DNA from: Bryoerythrophyllum caledonicum
Lineage: Eukaryota > Streptophyta > Bryopsida > Pottiales > Pottiaceae
DNA length: 64,000 nt
NCBI GenBank assembly: GCA_963971425.1
Contig: OZ020525.1
Location: forward strand, 12,344,187-12,408,186
Reading direction: 5' to 3'
Position 1 is the stretch's first letter; each line of letters opens with the position of its first letter. Below the pieces are notes generated by a model, which saw nothing but the letters and a program-made list of their open reading frames with translations, searched no databases and had not been told where the DNA came from. Shown here one piece after another: positions 23,066-35,919 of the stretch. The translations under genes and the position numbers were made by a program.

Positions 23066-25210
23066 TTAGCGCGACGATGAGGCACCATCATTACGGCGCG
23101 TTTGAGGTCTATAAAAAGCTCGCAGCACCTCTGTTCCCGGTCTCTGTCTATTCCGTAGACCATCGAGTGTAGCCTTGACTTCTGGGGAAACATCGTTCAA
23201 GATAAAGTCAAGGGCCAAACTATGTAGCCGAGGTTGATGATACGTTCTTTCCGAAACGAAGTCCACCGTTGCATTGCGTAGTTCTGAGACTTCTCCCACC
23301 GTGCGATACATACGCCTGAATTCCGCATCAGTGATTGCCATCACTCTAGATGAGTTGTAATGTGGTGCAGGCCCAAGGCCATGTAATATTGTCTGTGTCT
23401 CACGATCAAAATGCCACCCCATTACATTGTAGAAAAACATCTTCAGACCGTAATCTGGTGATTGGTTAGGATACAACCCCTCCGCCGCCCACAATATGTT
23501 TGTTGGATCTTTTAAGGTACCCTATGCCTCGTTTGCTGCAACCAGCTCTTCATGTGATACGTTGAATCTCCAATTCCATTTCACAGGTTTCCCTTCATCA
23601 GTGCCTACGTCAAAATTTGGAAAGTATTCTTGACGATACTCCCAATGTATCGGCATGAAATCTCTCAAGCCAAATTGCAAATATAGACGGGCATGATACG
23701 GCGAATGACAGATGATGCATGAGCGACTTTGGATCATATGCTCAATGAGACATTGTGGATGGAATGAATGTCCACATGCTCCGAGCGTATAACATCCTTC
23801 CGGGCCCCATGGATATTGACAAATGGGACAAGTTTGACCTTCTGTGGTCATTGTCCCCGCATTTGCCCATATTTTATGTTGCCCATCTCTACCCTTCTCA
23901 TGGATATCAAAACGGTGATCTTCTTGAATGCGCGCCCAGTCGATGCTACCATTGGCAGTATTCACTCCTGGGTCCATGTCATCCCATCTACTTGGATACA
24001 TTTTTTCCAACGTCGGCCAAGATGTAAGTAAGAAGGCTCTCAACTTGTGGTTAGATGTCCACTCTTCAGCAATCTCTGCTACCTCAGCCTCACATTGTCT
24101 CGCACGTGATGCCGCCAACACCGTGCCCAACATCATGGTTTCCCTATCGGTATGGAGTTGGAGTATGTCGCTTTGCATTGCAGAAATACTTGCTTCATAT
24201 TTCGTATTACAATTGCGGGCTTCTTCTAATTCAATCCGCAATTGGGCCATGCTAGCAACCATCTCGTTCTTCTCCACTTCCAAACATTCCTTTTTTAGAG
24301 CTGCTTCTTTCGCACGTTCTTTTGATTCAGCCTTGTACGCTTCATACTCCCTGCGTAACTGATCGTGTTGTTCTGCCGTCACATGTCCGATGGTAAGATC
24401 CTCCAATCTCGGACTACATTGATTCCATATCTCGTCAACGATTTGTTGATCCACATCTTGTTGGACGAGGGGAACTTCCGGAGGATGTTGAACGAGGGCC
24501 ACATTCTGGGGGCCTTGTTGGGACCCACCATCACGAGGTGCTTCACCAGCCGGCACAATATTATTCCTTCGATTGCGGGGCTTTGGTATCGCTCGATCCG
24601 CTGGCAACTGTTGGCCTGGTGGATCAACCAAACTACTCTTTTTGCTAAACCACTCCGGCACGGGATTTCTAGGAATTGATAGTATAGGCAACCTCGATGT
24701 AAGTGCGTCGCCTAAATGCTTCCCAACATTGCCAGGGAGGTCCAAAGCTTGATTAAGCGTCGACCAATCAACCCGCTTGTGCAACACACACTCCGCGTAT
24801 ACCATCGCAGCTATTCTTCTAGGAATGGTATTCTTTGGCCAACGTGTTTCGTGGGAGGTGGCTCGTAAAATCTCCAAAAACCTCCATTTTATCTCTACGG
24901 AAGTAATGTTGGCATACGTTAATTGCTTCGTTCGGCAATGATCCTCGTGAACTTCCGGAGCATACCATCGGTCGAGGTGAGCCAATCCAATGTGCTCATA
25001 CGCCTGTTGACATGTCCATGGCTCCGGTAGGTTTTCCCATCCGAAGTACGCCAAGAGATTCAGGTCTCCGTAAATTTCTAGCTCCAAATCTGCAGCCTTC
25101 TTGGCTCTTTTTGAGGGACCCACGCCCAAATCTGGCGGATTTAAATTCCTCCTCCCTCCACCGTCTCCACCACCTCCACCACCTCCACCACTGCTATGCA
25201 TGGTTGCCAT
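23066..25210 (-). CDS. RING-H2 accessory protein of hAT composite 1, one in-frame stop
   Basis: A single frame of 715 codons from the ATG at 25210, interrupted only by TAG at 23522-23524 (after residue 562). A poly-Gly stretch near the N terminus comes from a CCACCACCT microsatellite. Residues about 30-190 hold a domain shared with the gene at 48758 (MVYAECVLHKRVDWSTL here). Residues about 280-370 are a probable coiled coil. Residues about 458-502 form a RING-H2 finger: CPIC, ACGHSFHPQC, CIIC. RING-H2 proteins usually act as E3 ubiquitin ligases, so that role is inferred. A TATA box and GTCCG block lie 390 bp upstream. The stop may be a C-to-T change of a CAG codon, giving a truncated protein that keeps the RING, or it may be read through. 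Confidence 0.8.
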
Positions 25211-25599
25211 GCTTTAAACAACCCTAAACCACAACGAAGTACTTCTAATTGCTATTCTAATACTAGCTAACTATTCTAATATGATTATGCCGCCTATAAC
25301 TAATTGCACTTCAAAATAGTGCTACAATTAATCCCATGCAAGCACTTCAAAATAGTGCTGATGAGAGATTGTTAAAAAGTATCAAATACACGGCTTCTTC
25401 AAATCTCTGACAACTTCAACAGCTTCTGTACCTGTGCTGATGCTTTTGAGGACTAAAAATTCCCCTCTCGGATAATCTCCGTCCTCAAAAGGACCACTTT
25501 CCCACGCTGAAAACCCCGCACACCGCCGTCAACGTGGAGGTAAGTGCGTCAGGGCGTCCAGGATTTGCGGGAAGGTGTGCAAAAAACATTCCTCCCTCC

Positions 25600-25608
25600 C
25601 CTTTTATA
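25600..25608 (-). promoter_or_regulatory. TATA box for the RING-H2 gene
   Basis: The minus strand reads TATAAAAGG, the canonical plant TATA box, at the gene-proximal edge of GTCCG block 2 and about 390 bp before the ATG at 25210. Confidence 0.65.
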
Positions 25609-25905
25609 CCCCCCTGTCCGCCCATGTCCGCGCTTGTCCGCGGCCGTAGGGTCGCACCTGTCCGTGCCATGTCCGCGTCTCGTCCGCGTCCTGTCTACGC
25701 CTCGTCCGCGGGCAGTCCGCTCCCTGTCCGCGCCTCGTTCGCGCCCCTGTCCGCGGGCAGTCCGCTCCCTGTCCGCGCCTCGTCCGCGCCCTGTCCGCGG
25801 GCAGCCCGCTCCCTGTCCGCGGGGAGTCCGCGTCCAATCCGCCACCATTCCGCGGGCAGTCCGCGGGCATTCCGCGACCTGTCCGCGCCAGTCCGATGCA
25901 ATATA
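25604..25905. repeat. GTCCGCG repeat block 2 (internal promoter block)
   Basis: About 25 copies of GTCCGCG or close variants (GTCCGCCC, AGTCCGC, TTCCGCG) in 300 bp, with larger internal repeats such as GGGCAGTCCGCTCCCTGTCC occurring at least twice. All three plus frames and the minus frames stay open across it, producing Arg/Pro/Ser-rich translations that I do not regard as proteins. It separates the hAT transposase tail from the RING gene promoter. Confidence 0.85.
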
Positions 25906-26099
25906 TGCGGGCACTTCACTCCATGAACTCCTAAATGTTTTTCGCATTCAATTTACTGGATACCTTATTGTGCGAGATGAATGTCTTGAAATAATAATGA
26001 CATTAAAAAGTAAGAGTATTATGAAACATATGGATAACATACACAAAGAATATCAATAGACCTCTTGTATGCATAATGGGAAATTTAATAGTCATACAT

Positions 26100-29000
26100 T
26101 CAAGATCGCACTCGAACTGTTGGGTCATTCTCTTCTATGCACCGTGGATCCACATCAGATTCATATGTGCTCTCTTCATCGTCGGACTGTGGAGTAGCAC
26201 TTCTCAATTGCAAGTTATCGTCTTGACCCATAACCAACCTCCTTGTTGGACGAGAGCCGCCGATGTCACGTATTCCATTGTCATCCATATTGGGTCTTCC
26301 GTCAGATGGGTCGTAAGCTTCACCGACAAATGGCATTAGTATTCCTTGATTCCTTCGATGTCTCTTCCTCCCTCGTGTAGTCCTTTGTCGACCACTAGCA
26401 CTTGCGGTGCTTGTAGAAGCCTCCCCGCAATGTGGAAGTATTGTACGTACATCAACAATTGCATTGATGTCTACATCTAAGGACAAAACTATCCCTCTTC
26501 CACTTGTTACAAGAACCCTTCCACCCCTGCGTATAGAATGACCTCGCTCACTTGCTGGAGTGAGAGGTTGCCTTCGAACGGTTGGACTATGAACAATATT
26601 CGACCAAATGGATTGCCGACGATTTCATCCTTGTCCAATGTTTGGACGATTGTTTTGAAGTGCTACCAATGAAGCACCGACCCCCCGTGTGGTCGCTCCA
26701 CCGAATCTCCCCGCAACTACATGACTACGGGTGATCCGCCGATTTTGTATTCCAACTTGGGGAGGTACATCAACCTCTATGGTTGACACATTCACTACAC
26801 CCTCTTCAATAGGCGTGGATAACCCTTGAACATTTGAAGTCATAGTACATGGCAGATTGGAATTGCCATTGCAAACCACCCTTGATGGCACAAGAGACGT
26901 ATCACACGCCGGTGTAGTGGCCTCCTCATCCCTGTGATCCGGAATATGTTGCCATCCCCACCAAATGATAACGAATCACTTTCAGGCTGGGATGACAAGT
27001 CAACGTTTGCGTGGACGGCTTGGTGGTGAACGCCCCCTTTCTGTTCACGCCAGAGTCCTTGTCCTGCACAAAGTTGTCCAAATGACGGCCCATCATCATC
27101 CCCGCGAAGGTTAGATGGCAATTGAACATGTTGTGGTTCTTCACCTTCGATAAACTCAAAAACACCAATATCTCCAGTTCTACGATCACCATCAAAGTGA
27201 AGACCGTCATAATTCAAATTGTTATCCCCATCACGGTGACCCTCACCACCGTCACCATCTGAATCATCATTGTCCAAATCAAAAGTACCAACGTCCATGT
27301 CAAAATCACCAAGTCCATCATGATCGACATGATGGCCATCATCATTGGCATCATCAGAATCGTCCCCATTGCTTTCATCATCGGAATGCACGCCATTCAA
27401 CTCAAGCCATTGAGTAACCCTCGTTCCTCTTCGATGCCTAAGGAGCCTAGAATTGGTGTAAATGTAAACGAGGTCCTCCGCCCGACTATGTTGTAGGCGG
27501 TTGCGGGATTTGTTGTGAACATAAGAGTACATGCTCCAATTGCGTTCGCATGCCGAAGCAGAACATACTTGAGCAAGGATGCGTCTTGCTATAATCTGCA
27601 ATTGCTTTGCCCCGCCTCCCATGGCATCCCACCATTCATGGGGCGGTACATTCAAGACATTTGGTTGCATGGAATCTGCAAATGTCCCTCTGTTCTCAAT
27701 GAAATCTTGGTACTGATTGAGGACCAAACCTAGATCATCCTCCCTCGTAACTAGGTTCCGAAGAACACCATTCAAGATTGGTCTCGCAAGCTCGTGCTCG
27801 TGCAACAGGATCCATCCGCGCAAAGAAGGATTCAACCTAGCCCCCGCCCAGTGAAGGTCAGTAATCATGAGCCTCCATCTTGTATTAAAGGCATCTAATG
27901 CCCTTGTTGCCAAATCTTGTTCCAAGCAGAACGGGGCATTGCGGAATCCTTGAACATGGATCTCCAATTCATGCATGACCTTCCATGCATGACACATAGC
28001 GGGAGCATTGCCGTCAAACACACGAAGAGCACGTACCACCGGCAACACCATGTACTCAAAATTCACACAAACATCCCAAAATCCATCCGAGCGTATAACA
28101 CGTCGTGCATAAAGGCCTTTTGCATGTGCCCTTGTATTTTGAGTCTGCAATACCGCTAGAAAAGCATGCCAGTCTTCATCAACCACCATTCGCTCCAATG
28201 CCTGGCGAACTTGGAGGAGGCGTTGTATCGTGAGAAAGTTTGTTGCAAACCGTGTCTCATTGGGCAAACGAATAGAAAGATTGGGTGATAACCTTCGAAA
28301 GATTGCTTGTGGGGCATGGTGGTTCTTGATGAATAAACAAACAACCCTTGCCTTCTTAACAATCCTTTGTACCCACGCTTCTTTGCCCCAATCTTCCAGT
28401 AAAAGATCCAAGCAATGGGCAGCGCATCCTTGAACATAGAGATGTGGAATTTCTTGCATGATGTCACGACATGCGGCCGCCATAACTGGAGCATTGTCCG
28501 TGCATACTTGGACAACATTTGCATGTCCAACCATTTGCAGAAACGGTCGGATTTGAGAAGCAACATAAAAGTGGTCTTTATAATTTCCCAATGTATCGAT
28601 GGTGCCTATGAAAACATCCCCTTTTGTGCATGACTGAACAACATTTAGCAAAGGTCGGTTCTGAACGTTGTCCCAACCATCACTACATATTGTAACGCCA
28701 TACTTTGATATAGCATTACCCATGGCTACATTGACAGCCGTTTGTACATCAACTTTTTTGTTTGTCAACAACTTCGTACGTACGGCATTGTAGGTCGGTG
28801 GATGGTAGGCGAGCATTCGTGCGTGTGCAGTTTCCTGAACCGCTTTTACAAAAGCAGGGTGCCTAATGATATTGAATGGAATGTTTGCTTCATAGAAAAC
28901 ACTAGACCAAGCCTTGTCCAAGAGATGCCTTTTGGAAATGTTGAAGCCCTCAGACAAGGTCGCTTGACGTAGCTCTCGAGGTTCCCTATCTAAGTGTACG

Positions 29001-29347
29001 GATTCCACGCCACGACTTGTTTGGGAGTTTTGAATCTGCTCCAGGTCGTCCACCACGGATTGTGTCAATAAGTGTTCCACTCCAATCCCATTCTCGTCAT
29101 CAACACGTTGTTGGGAACATGGTACATCGTTGGCAGCATCAGGACGATTAGGAACAATCCCATCACAACTTTGAAACAACAAACGCACATGTGGAGGCAC
29201 CATCCTACACAATTGGACGTCAAAACCTAGATTACTAGGATGACGGTACCCCATATGCGACAACATCCTATCGGCTCTATAAACCATAGAGTGAGAACAA
29301 AACCGACACTTCACTTGTCGTGCTGCTCTTGAAGGAGCGTTGCCCAT
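26100..29347 (-). CDS. hAT transposase of composite 1, nearly intact
   Basis: The ATG at 29347 opens 835 codons. Residues 11-35 form a BED-like zinc finger (CRFCSH, then HMGYRH). The DUF659/RNase-H-like core includes CSDGWDN (about residue 220) and VCTDNAPVM (about 285), then YVQGCAAHCLDLLLEDW. The hAT C-terminal dimerisation region has PHEWWDAMGG and CSASACERNWS (about 600, with the third acidic residue). An Asp-rich tail follows at about 650-760. A frameshift near 26950 and an in-frame TGA at 26625-26627 affect only the low-complexity tail, whose frame otherwise continues to 26100 (about 1080 codons in all). The catalytic part has no visible lesion. Transcription runs inward from the right terminal block. 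It may be able to act on related elements in trans. Confidence 0.85.
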
Positions 29348-29533
29348 GTCTTCGTATCATAGATCCCATACAGAATTCCAACGCGGCATGGAGTCGCACT
29401 GAACTCAAAGCCAACTACGTGTCAGCAATTCCCTCCTCAGCAATGGGATTTCGAGCAATGCATTCTTGTACAAAGAATCCAAGGTCTTGAAAGCCACTAT
29501 GCAAGATTAAGCACCGTCGCCTTGGAACGGCAC

Positions 29534-29542
29534 TATTTTATA
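29534..29542 (-). promoter_or_regulatory. TATA box for the hAT transposase
   Basis: The minus strand reads TATAAAATA, about 190 bp before the ATG at 29347 and just inside GTCCG block 3. Confidence 0.6.
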
Positions 29543-29564
29543 CTGAAATTCAAATGGAGCAGCC

Positions 29565-29735
29565 GCGGTTGGGGCGCGGACTAGCAGCGGACGTAGCCGC
29601 GGACAGCCCCGGACAGCCCGAGACAGCCCGCGGACTGCCGCGGACAGCGTGCGGACTACCGCGGGCTGCCCGCGGACAGCCTTCGATGACGGAGTGAGGC
29701 GCGGATTGGCGCGGACACTCCTTCGACCCAAGCTG
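29565..29735. repeat. GCGGAC subterminal repeat block 3
   Basis: About 12 copies of GCGGAC/GCGGACAGCC, the inverse complement of GTCCGC in blocks 1 and 2. The inverted orientation relative to block 1 is what the two ends of one hAT element should show. Confidence 0.8.
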
Positions 29736-29869
29736 AAAATTACTGCGACATGAATTTACCGCAGTTGATGACATGTCTGCACATGTGGCATGCAGATTCC
29801 TTTCTGAATCCAACGTGTCTCTCCAGAGGTAAATGTGAAAATTATGTTTTCTGCCATCAAAATGGCCCC

Positions 29870-29974
29870 GTCACAGTAAAGTCACGATCCGTCACAATGT
29901 CATGCCGTCATTGTGTCGTGACATCGTGACATTGTGACGGAAATTGTCCCCGTCACGACACAATAGACAACCCT
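29870..29974. repeat. CGTCAC repeats ending in an hAT-like terminus
   Basis: About eight CGTCAC/GTGACG/GTGACA units are followed by GACAACCCT (29965-29973). Read inward from the right this is AGGGTTGTC, the same as bases 2-10 of the left end of the element at 39346. It probably marks the right end of another hAT-family copy with a different subterminal repeat. No left partner and no target-site duplication were found. Confidence 0.45.
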
Positions 29975-32728
29975 CATAGCGGGGAGGAGACAAAATTATT
30001 GCAGCCAAATTTTTTCACGAATTATCAAAAGTGAGAATGATATGGTGACATGGACGACTCTATGATGACATGGACGATTCGGAACGCCACATATACAAGA
30101 GGGCATCAACGCCTGGGGGCGCGCGCACGCGTCTAAAAGGGGGCGTGTGCGCCTCGATGGAGGCGCGCACGCGTCTGGAAAGGGGCGTGCGCTCATCCTT
30201 TATTTAAAGTTCATTTCAATATCTAAACCTTTTCATGCTCAAATACGATACCATACATGTACAATACATGATCAATTTGCAACTTCTCAAGCATGTAGTA
30301 GGTGGAATAATGATCTAAATTTGAAGTGTTATATGTCATTAGATGTGGCTCAACACAAATACAATTTTTTGTAATTACCGTATACATTGATTCTTACACC
30401 TTATTTGGCAAATATACAAAAAATGTCATGTACCAAACCAAATGTAGCTTCTATAACCTTTTAGGGTTTAAAAGATAATTTTAAGGCTGACCAAAAAACT
30501 AGAACTCATTGCAATGACAAATGAATAAAATTTGCATCCACTTAGTAAGAAACTCGTCATTCATGAATTGTGCAATGTTTTGGATAATTGTGAAGGAAAA
30601 AACATGTCATTAGACTTCAAAACCAAAAATTCACAAAATTTGTATTGGCCTTTGGTCTTCTATTACTTACTATCAGGTTATCAGCTATGCCTAGTTATCT
30701 TCATGTACTCTTGTTGTGCCGCTTGGTCCAACTCCATCGTTGGAGAGAATGTTGTGCCTCGCTCTTGTTCGAGTCCATTGAAATGGACCATCCGCTTTAG
30801 TGAGAGTATGCAACATCTGCGAGTTTCTCAAATGTGCAAATATCCGCAACATCGTTGGGCTATGCATTCATCAGGTTGTGCAAAATCTTTTGGTCAAGGC
30901 TCCAGTAAATAAACACATTAGATGGAACATGTGGTGGCATGATCCAAGTGCCCATGTATCCTCGGGCCCAAATACATTGTAACATACGTTGCACTTCCAT
31001 CCAACACCCATGGTATAGGTAGTGGCAAAAGTTGTCTATTTTGAAGTCTTAGCTTCATCTAGAGATCATGGCACACGTCCCATTGGTGTGATCAAAATCC
31101 AACTTTGCCCAATTGATGAGATCTAGATTATTTGATTGTATTAGCAAGTCAGACGGATACAATTCATCAGAATGAGCACAAGACAAAGGCCAAAATCCCT
31201 CCGCATGTTGTGATGGAAGTACTCATTGTCAATTTTCTTAAATTCCTTTGCCATCTAGCAAGCGCAATCAACACAGAGAATGGTTGCCACCTTCCATTGG
31301 TAGTATGTTTCAGAAAAGTCTGAAACACAAAGGCACAATGCATCATTTGCACTCCTCAATGCGTTCACTTCCTTTGTTTTGGCGTTGGTTGGAAATAACA
31401 ATGACTCTTGACTCAGTGGACCATCGATGTCCACAAACGGTTGCGCTCATGGGCCCATTAGAGGCAAAAACACCATATTTGTTATATTGGAAGATTTAGC
31501 AACTCCCAAATTAACACATGTAGGGCATAAGAGCTAAAGTGCACATCTAAACTCTACACTATGGAGGGATATGAGTTTCCATTAAATTAGAAGGGAATGT
31601 TCACTACTAAAATCTCTAGAAAAATAAGTACTACGGATAACATTACATTACAAATCTAACAATAATATTCAAAAGAAGAACATATTAGTTGACACTTCTA
31701 TTATACCACATGTGTTCAGTATATATGAATAGCTTAATATTCAAATTGAAGCCTTAGAAGTTACAAAATTCTCTCCAAGCTACTAACATGCCATATTTAA
31801 CTAAATTTGGACTTTTAAAAGTCTAGATTGGTCAAAGTCCAGATTTAGTCAAGGAATATCATGGTACAAAGCGTGGAAATGCTTCGAGGGATCCTTCGCG
31901 GGATTCTTTGACATGATCAAATTAGATGGTGAATAAAACTTTTGACATGCAAAAAATGAATTATAGTGAAATTACAAGAATTGAAAGGAGTCATGATGTA
32001 GCGTGCGAACTAGGTCAACCAATAGGAGGATCCACCGATGGGACTCAATCTCACAGATGTTATTTGGCTCTTTGCAATTAATGAAGTACAAAACGTCATG
32101 CAAGTTAAAAACATGGACATACACTATTATAGAAATATTGCACACAACAGTATGGCTAGATTTATTGGCAACAAGACTGATAAATAAGGGTCGCACGATC
32201 CTCCGATGCAACGAAACGATAACATACAAAACGTTAGTTGATATTAATGGACGAAGCGACGAAATACATGGTAGTCGAGAATGTGAGGAGTCAAATGTTG
32301 ATTCATGCATCATACGTAAGAATCAAATGTAGCATGCACGCAGTTGTAGTAGGGAAAAAAGTATCTAAGAAAGGCTGATACATTGTAGACAATAAATGAG
32401 AAAGCCAAAAATGTTTATGCGTTTGCATTAAAATTACAAGACATGTGAGATTTGTACATATGCCCTAGCCATGTAGATCTACAATAATCAAACGATCCTC
32501 CGAACGAATTGGAAAAATCCTATAGGGTAGAGGGCCTGCCTTGTTTGCAAGTGCATCAAAGGATCCATCGATTGAATTATAAACAACTATGTGGTCATGG
32601 GTCCGCATTGTTTAAGGGTGCAAGGTTAATCATTGCTGTATTTCTATGCCTCTGTGGAATTGTCCATGTCTTTGAATCCAATTTCTTCGACCAAGAGGCA
32701 AACAAGATGGCATCAACATGAATGCTAA
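29975..32728. other. Noncoding stretch with a GC-rich local repeat
   Basis: No gene recognised. At about 30108-30195 a GC-rich segment (GCGCGCACGCGTCTRRAAAG and GGGCGTGYGC) occurs twice in tandem. Open frames at 30532-30912, 31132-31499 and 31972-32332 show no recognisable domain on either strand. Confidence 0.4.
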
Positions 32729-35460
32729 CTAGACATCCATTTTTCGGAACCCACGTCGATGTCCAACAATCCTCGTACTTCTCTTGTGGTCCTTGAACGC
32801 ATTTCTTGGCTCCCAGAATTGGAGAATGAACTTTCCATACTCCTCATGTCCAACTTCTCTACTGACCACTAAATGCGCTCTTCCTAACCAGATAGGATAT
32901 ATTTCAGGGTCTGAGGGACGGAGTAGGACCCATGATCCCGATACAACATCTTGCCATGGATTCAATGACTCCTTTGGCTTTTCCGAGCATAGACCACAGT
33001 AAATTTCAAGTTCGACGTCTTGAGGGTGTGACATCTCCTCCAGCACTGAGATATAAGGGAGTTCGACTTGTCGCACTCCAGTCATGGATTGGCCAGAAGC
33101 CTTCTACTAGGGCCGAAGGAGTGGGAGGAAGAGGTTGTTATAGTTTTGCAAGTATTGCATTCCAGTAATCGACATAAGGTGGAAAATCCCTTCGAAAGCC
33201 CTCACATGAACGCATCCCTTGTTCCTAGTATTGTATATAACCTCGTATTCTAGATTTAATGAATGACCTCTTATCGAGTGCTTTGGCAGCTTTCTCTCTT
33301 GCCTTCACTTGATTGCCGGTTGAAGAAGGAACCTCGTCTCCCCACAATTGCTTGAACGGAACTGGGTTTGGGAAGCCGGAAGGTATGATGGGATTGCCGT
33401 CATTATCTTCCTTCCAAAGACGTAAACTTGGCTTGTTTCGAGGTAGCCAATGCTGATCAATTGCAAATATCTTGTAATGCATGACGGGCCAACCGTCTTC
33501 ATCGACGTAGAATTTGAAGAGGTGCATCTCTCCTAAACCAACAAGTCTTTGTGCACCATCACATATATAGCCGGAGACAAGATTTGAAATTTGCAACCTC
33601 CTGAACAAACTCGGGCATAAAACTCATCTCCTGCGATTCTATGAAGGACTTCATCAAATCGGCGACAACAAATGAATTCTTATTCTTCAAGGCCTTGGAC
33701 AAGTGGCTGAAGTAAGCATCAATATCCTCATGTGTATGCCCGACTAATAGGAAACCAACTTGGATTTCCTTGAACATCCTTCGGTAAGTCAACATAGATA
33801 AGAACGCCATGAGAAATTGGTTCTTATTATCTTTTGCAGAGTTGTCTAGCTACAAATATAGATTGTTTGGTAGTAGGGCGACTGCAGTTGAGTAGTTCGG
33901 TACCATCGTAGGTAAAACGTCCATACATCTAGACTTCCCTTTAAGCAATGCTGCAAATAATAAGTTTGTCGGTTCGTAAGGGAAAAGTCGACCTATGACA
34001 CAAATGGATGGTTCTTCGAGACGTCGAAGTAATCTCGCAATGGACGAGATGGTATAATTTGAGTCTCCCGGCCGCAAGTCAGTAGAATAGTGAGCGTAGG
34101 CACCGTCTCCATGTCCGTGCCTGACCATGTCGGTGACGTTCACCGGGAGCTGACCAAGACCTGAGTTTTGTTTCGTGGTAACTCGCATACGAGGGATGGC
34201 GGTCTTGGCAGTATCCAGTTTATCGTGGATAATGCAAATGATTTCGGCCTTCTTGCGTTTAGACTCTTCTCTCCAGGTATGGTACACACGCCTACACGAA
34301 GCTTGGTGGTTCAAGTGTGCATATCATTGTTTAATGAATGACACATACTTGACGTTGTCCATTTGCACGTTCAATATTGCACGTTCACCAACAGCATTGT
34401 CCATTTGAACGTTCAATACTGGTGGCAAAGGCCTCCCTGGAATGGGGATATCTATCATCTGCCCTAATGGATCCAAACGCATCTCTCTACCTCGTAATAC
34501 CGCCGCATACAATAGATGAGAACTAGATTTGGAAAGAGTTGACGGGACGGTGATTTTGGAGGCGACTCCAGGTCATACAAGAGTTTTGCTAACGACCCGA
34601 TCGTATAATTGGCATCATGAAAGTATAAATCAAGGCCGTATTGCGTGTAACGCTGGTCCACATAACCATAGGCAAGCATGCTTGTGACTGCAAGAGGCAA
34701 CTTCAAAAGCCCATCTAAGTGCTTTTTTTTATGAGAAAAATCTAGGGAGGCGGTCTTTGAGTGGTCCATCTTATCATGCATAATGAATAGAACATCATGG
34801 GGCGACGACTTTGATCAAAATCGGTTCAGGTAGTACAAATTCTGGTGTGCGAAAGTAGAATCGATGTGGACCTGCATCATTGCATCATTGCTATTCCAGG
34901 TTGAGTAAGCTTCTTCAAATCCTAGTATTTTTCACACGTAGAACAACGGGCAAAATTGTCTCCACTTTTCTTAGCATAGTACTCACGGAAGTTCACCCGC
35001 CAAATCTTACTCAAGTTTGAGCTTGAGATTGGCCACAATCCACAGATAACGAGGTGATCATCAAGAAGAAGTATTTGATCCTTCCACTAAAAACTTGCAG
35101 GGAGGACCTTCGCCACAGCCTTTTCGCCAAATGAGAGAACACGAGACTTGTAAGGCATATAATCCGCATGTCTATCAAGGATAGCTCCAAGAGCGGCAGT
35201 AGCTACAACCGTATGACCTCTAGACTTACGGTGTCCTGATGTAAATATCTACAGTGTGTAAAATATTTACTTGTTTACCTTTTTGAAAAGATCTTTGATT
35301 AGGAGGACGAAACTTATTGGTGACGCTTCCAGCAGCTTCAAGGTGACGCTTATTGCTCATGGAATTGTTTAAAAGGCGAAAGCCGTAAACAATATTCACC
35401 AATTCGAAGTATTCCTTTACGTTCTTAGAGTTTGTGTTTGGATTTGAAGTTCAAACTAAT

Positions 35461-35919
35461 ATGTCGAGCTGGAGGGTTTTTATGGAGTCACAAGAGCTAG
35501 AGTCTGAACCGGAGATAGATTTATAGCTTTCCTTGTCTCAGTTGCCAATTCAACCATCCCAACCGGCGGTTTCTACACCATTGCCATTTCACCCGCAAGA
35601 TGAAGGTGGATCTTCTCATCCGCTGAAGCAGCCTCGTGTTGAGCAGCGTTGGCATGGTAATCTCCAAAAGGACGCTCGTATTTTAGTAATCTTACTTCAA
35701 AGTGGATGTGTTGAACCGGGCACCCGTGAAGTGACATTTGAAGGCAGTTTCGAGGGCCTGAACGAAGACCATTATTTCTGTATACCTATGCCAATCGAGC
35801 TAAGCACTGGCCTCCATCGTTGATTAGAAGGGCCAGTGAATCCTTTGACAAAGACTCAACGTGCAGATTACATCGCAATTACTATCAAGCACATCCTCAA
35901 GTTCTTACAGATGGAGTAG
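35461..35919 (+). pseudogene. Small unknown gene remnant in the intron
   Basis: One frame of 152 codons from the ATG at 35461 to the TAG at 35917, with internal stops at 35524 (TAG) and 35821 (TGA). It contains a Pro/Ser/Gln-rich start and a REVTFEGSFEGLNEDHYF segment. I do not recognise the family. It is transcribed opposite to the surrounding DUF7869-like gene and sits in its large intron. Confidence 0.3.

Larger units (their letters stand above)
16795..29735. mobile_element. Proposed large hAT-type composite element 1 (about 12.9 kb)
   Basis: The left end, CAGGGTTGTTCGG, follows the hAT pattern and matches CAGGGTT at both ends of the proven element at 39346. It breaks the coding sequence of the gene at 13206. 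Inside lie a GTCCG block, an N gap, a noncoding stretch with a nested CACTA-like element, a RING-H2 gene (minus), an internal GTCCG block with TATA box, an hAT transposase (minus) and a terminal GCGGAC block. The right end is placed after the GCGGAC block at GACCCAAGCTG, a weak match (8 of the first 12 bases) with a 6/8 target repeat. An alternative right end is GACAACCCT at 29965-29973, which has a better terminus but no matching target repeat. The gene layout mirrors the 17.3-kb element in reverse. Confidence 0.5.

Noticed and set aside
25534..26059. Long Arg/Pro/Ser-rich open frames on both strands
   Set aside because: They are translations of the GTCCGCG repeat; every frame stays open, so openness carries no information.
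29965..29974. Right end of hAT composite 1 at GACAACCCTC
   Set aside because: The terminus fits well, but the subterminal repeats differ (CGTCAC) and the following 8 bp do not match AAAATGTC at the left end. Kept as a separate terminus.
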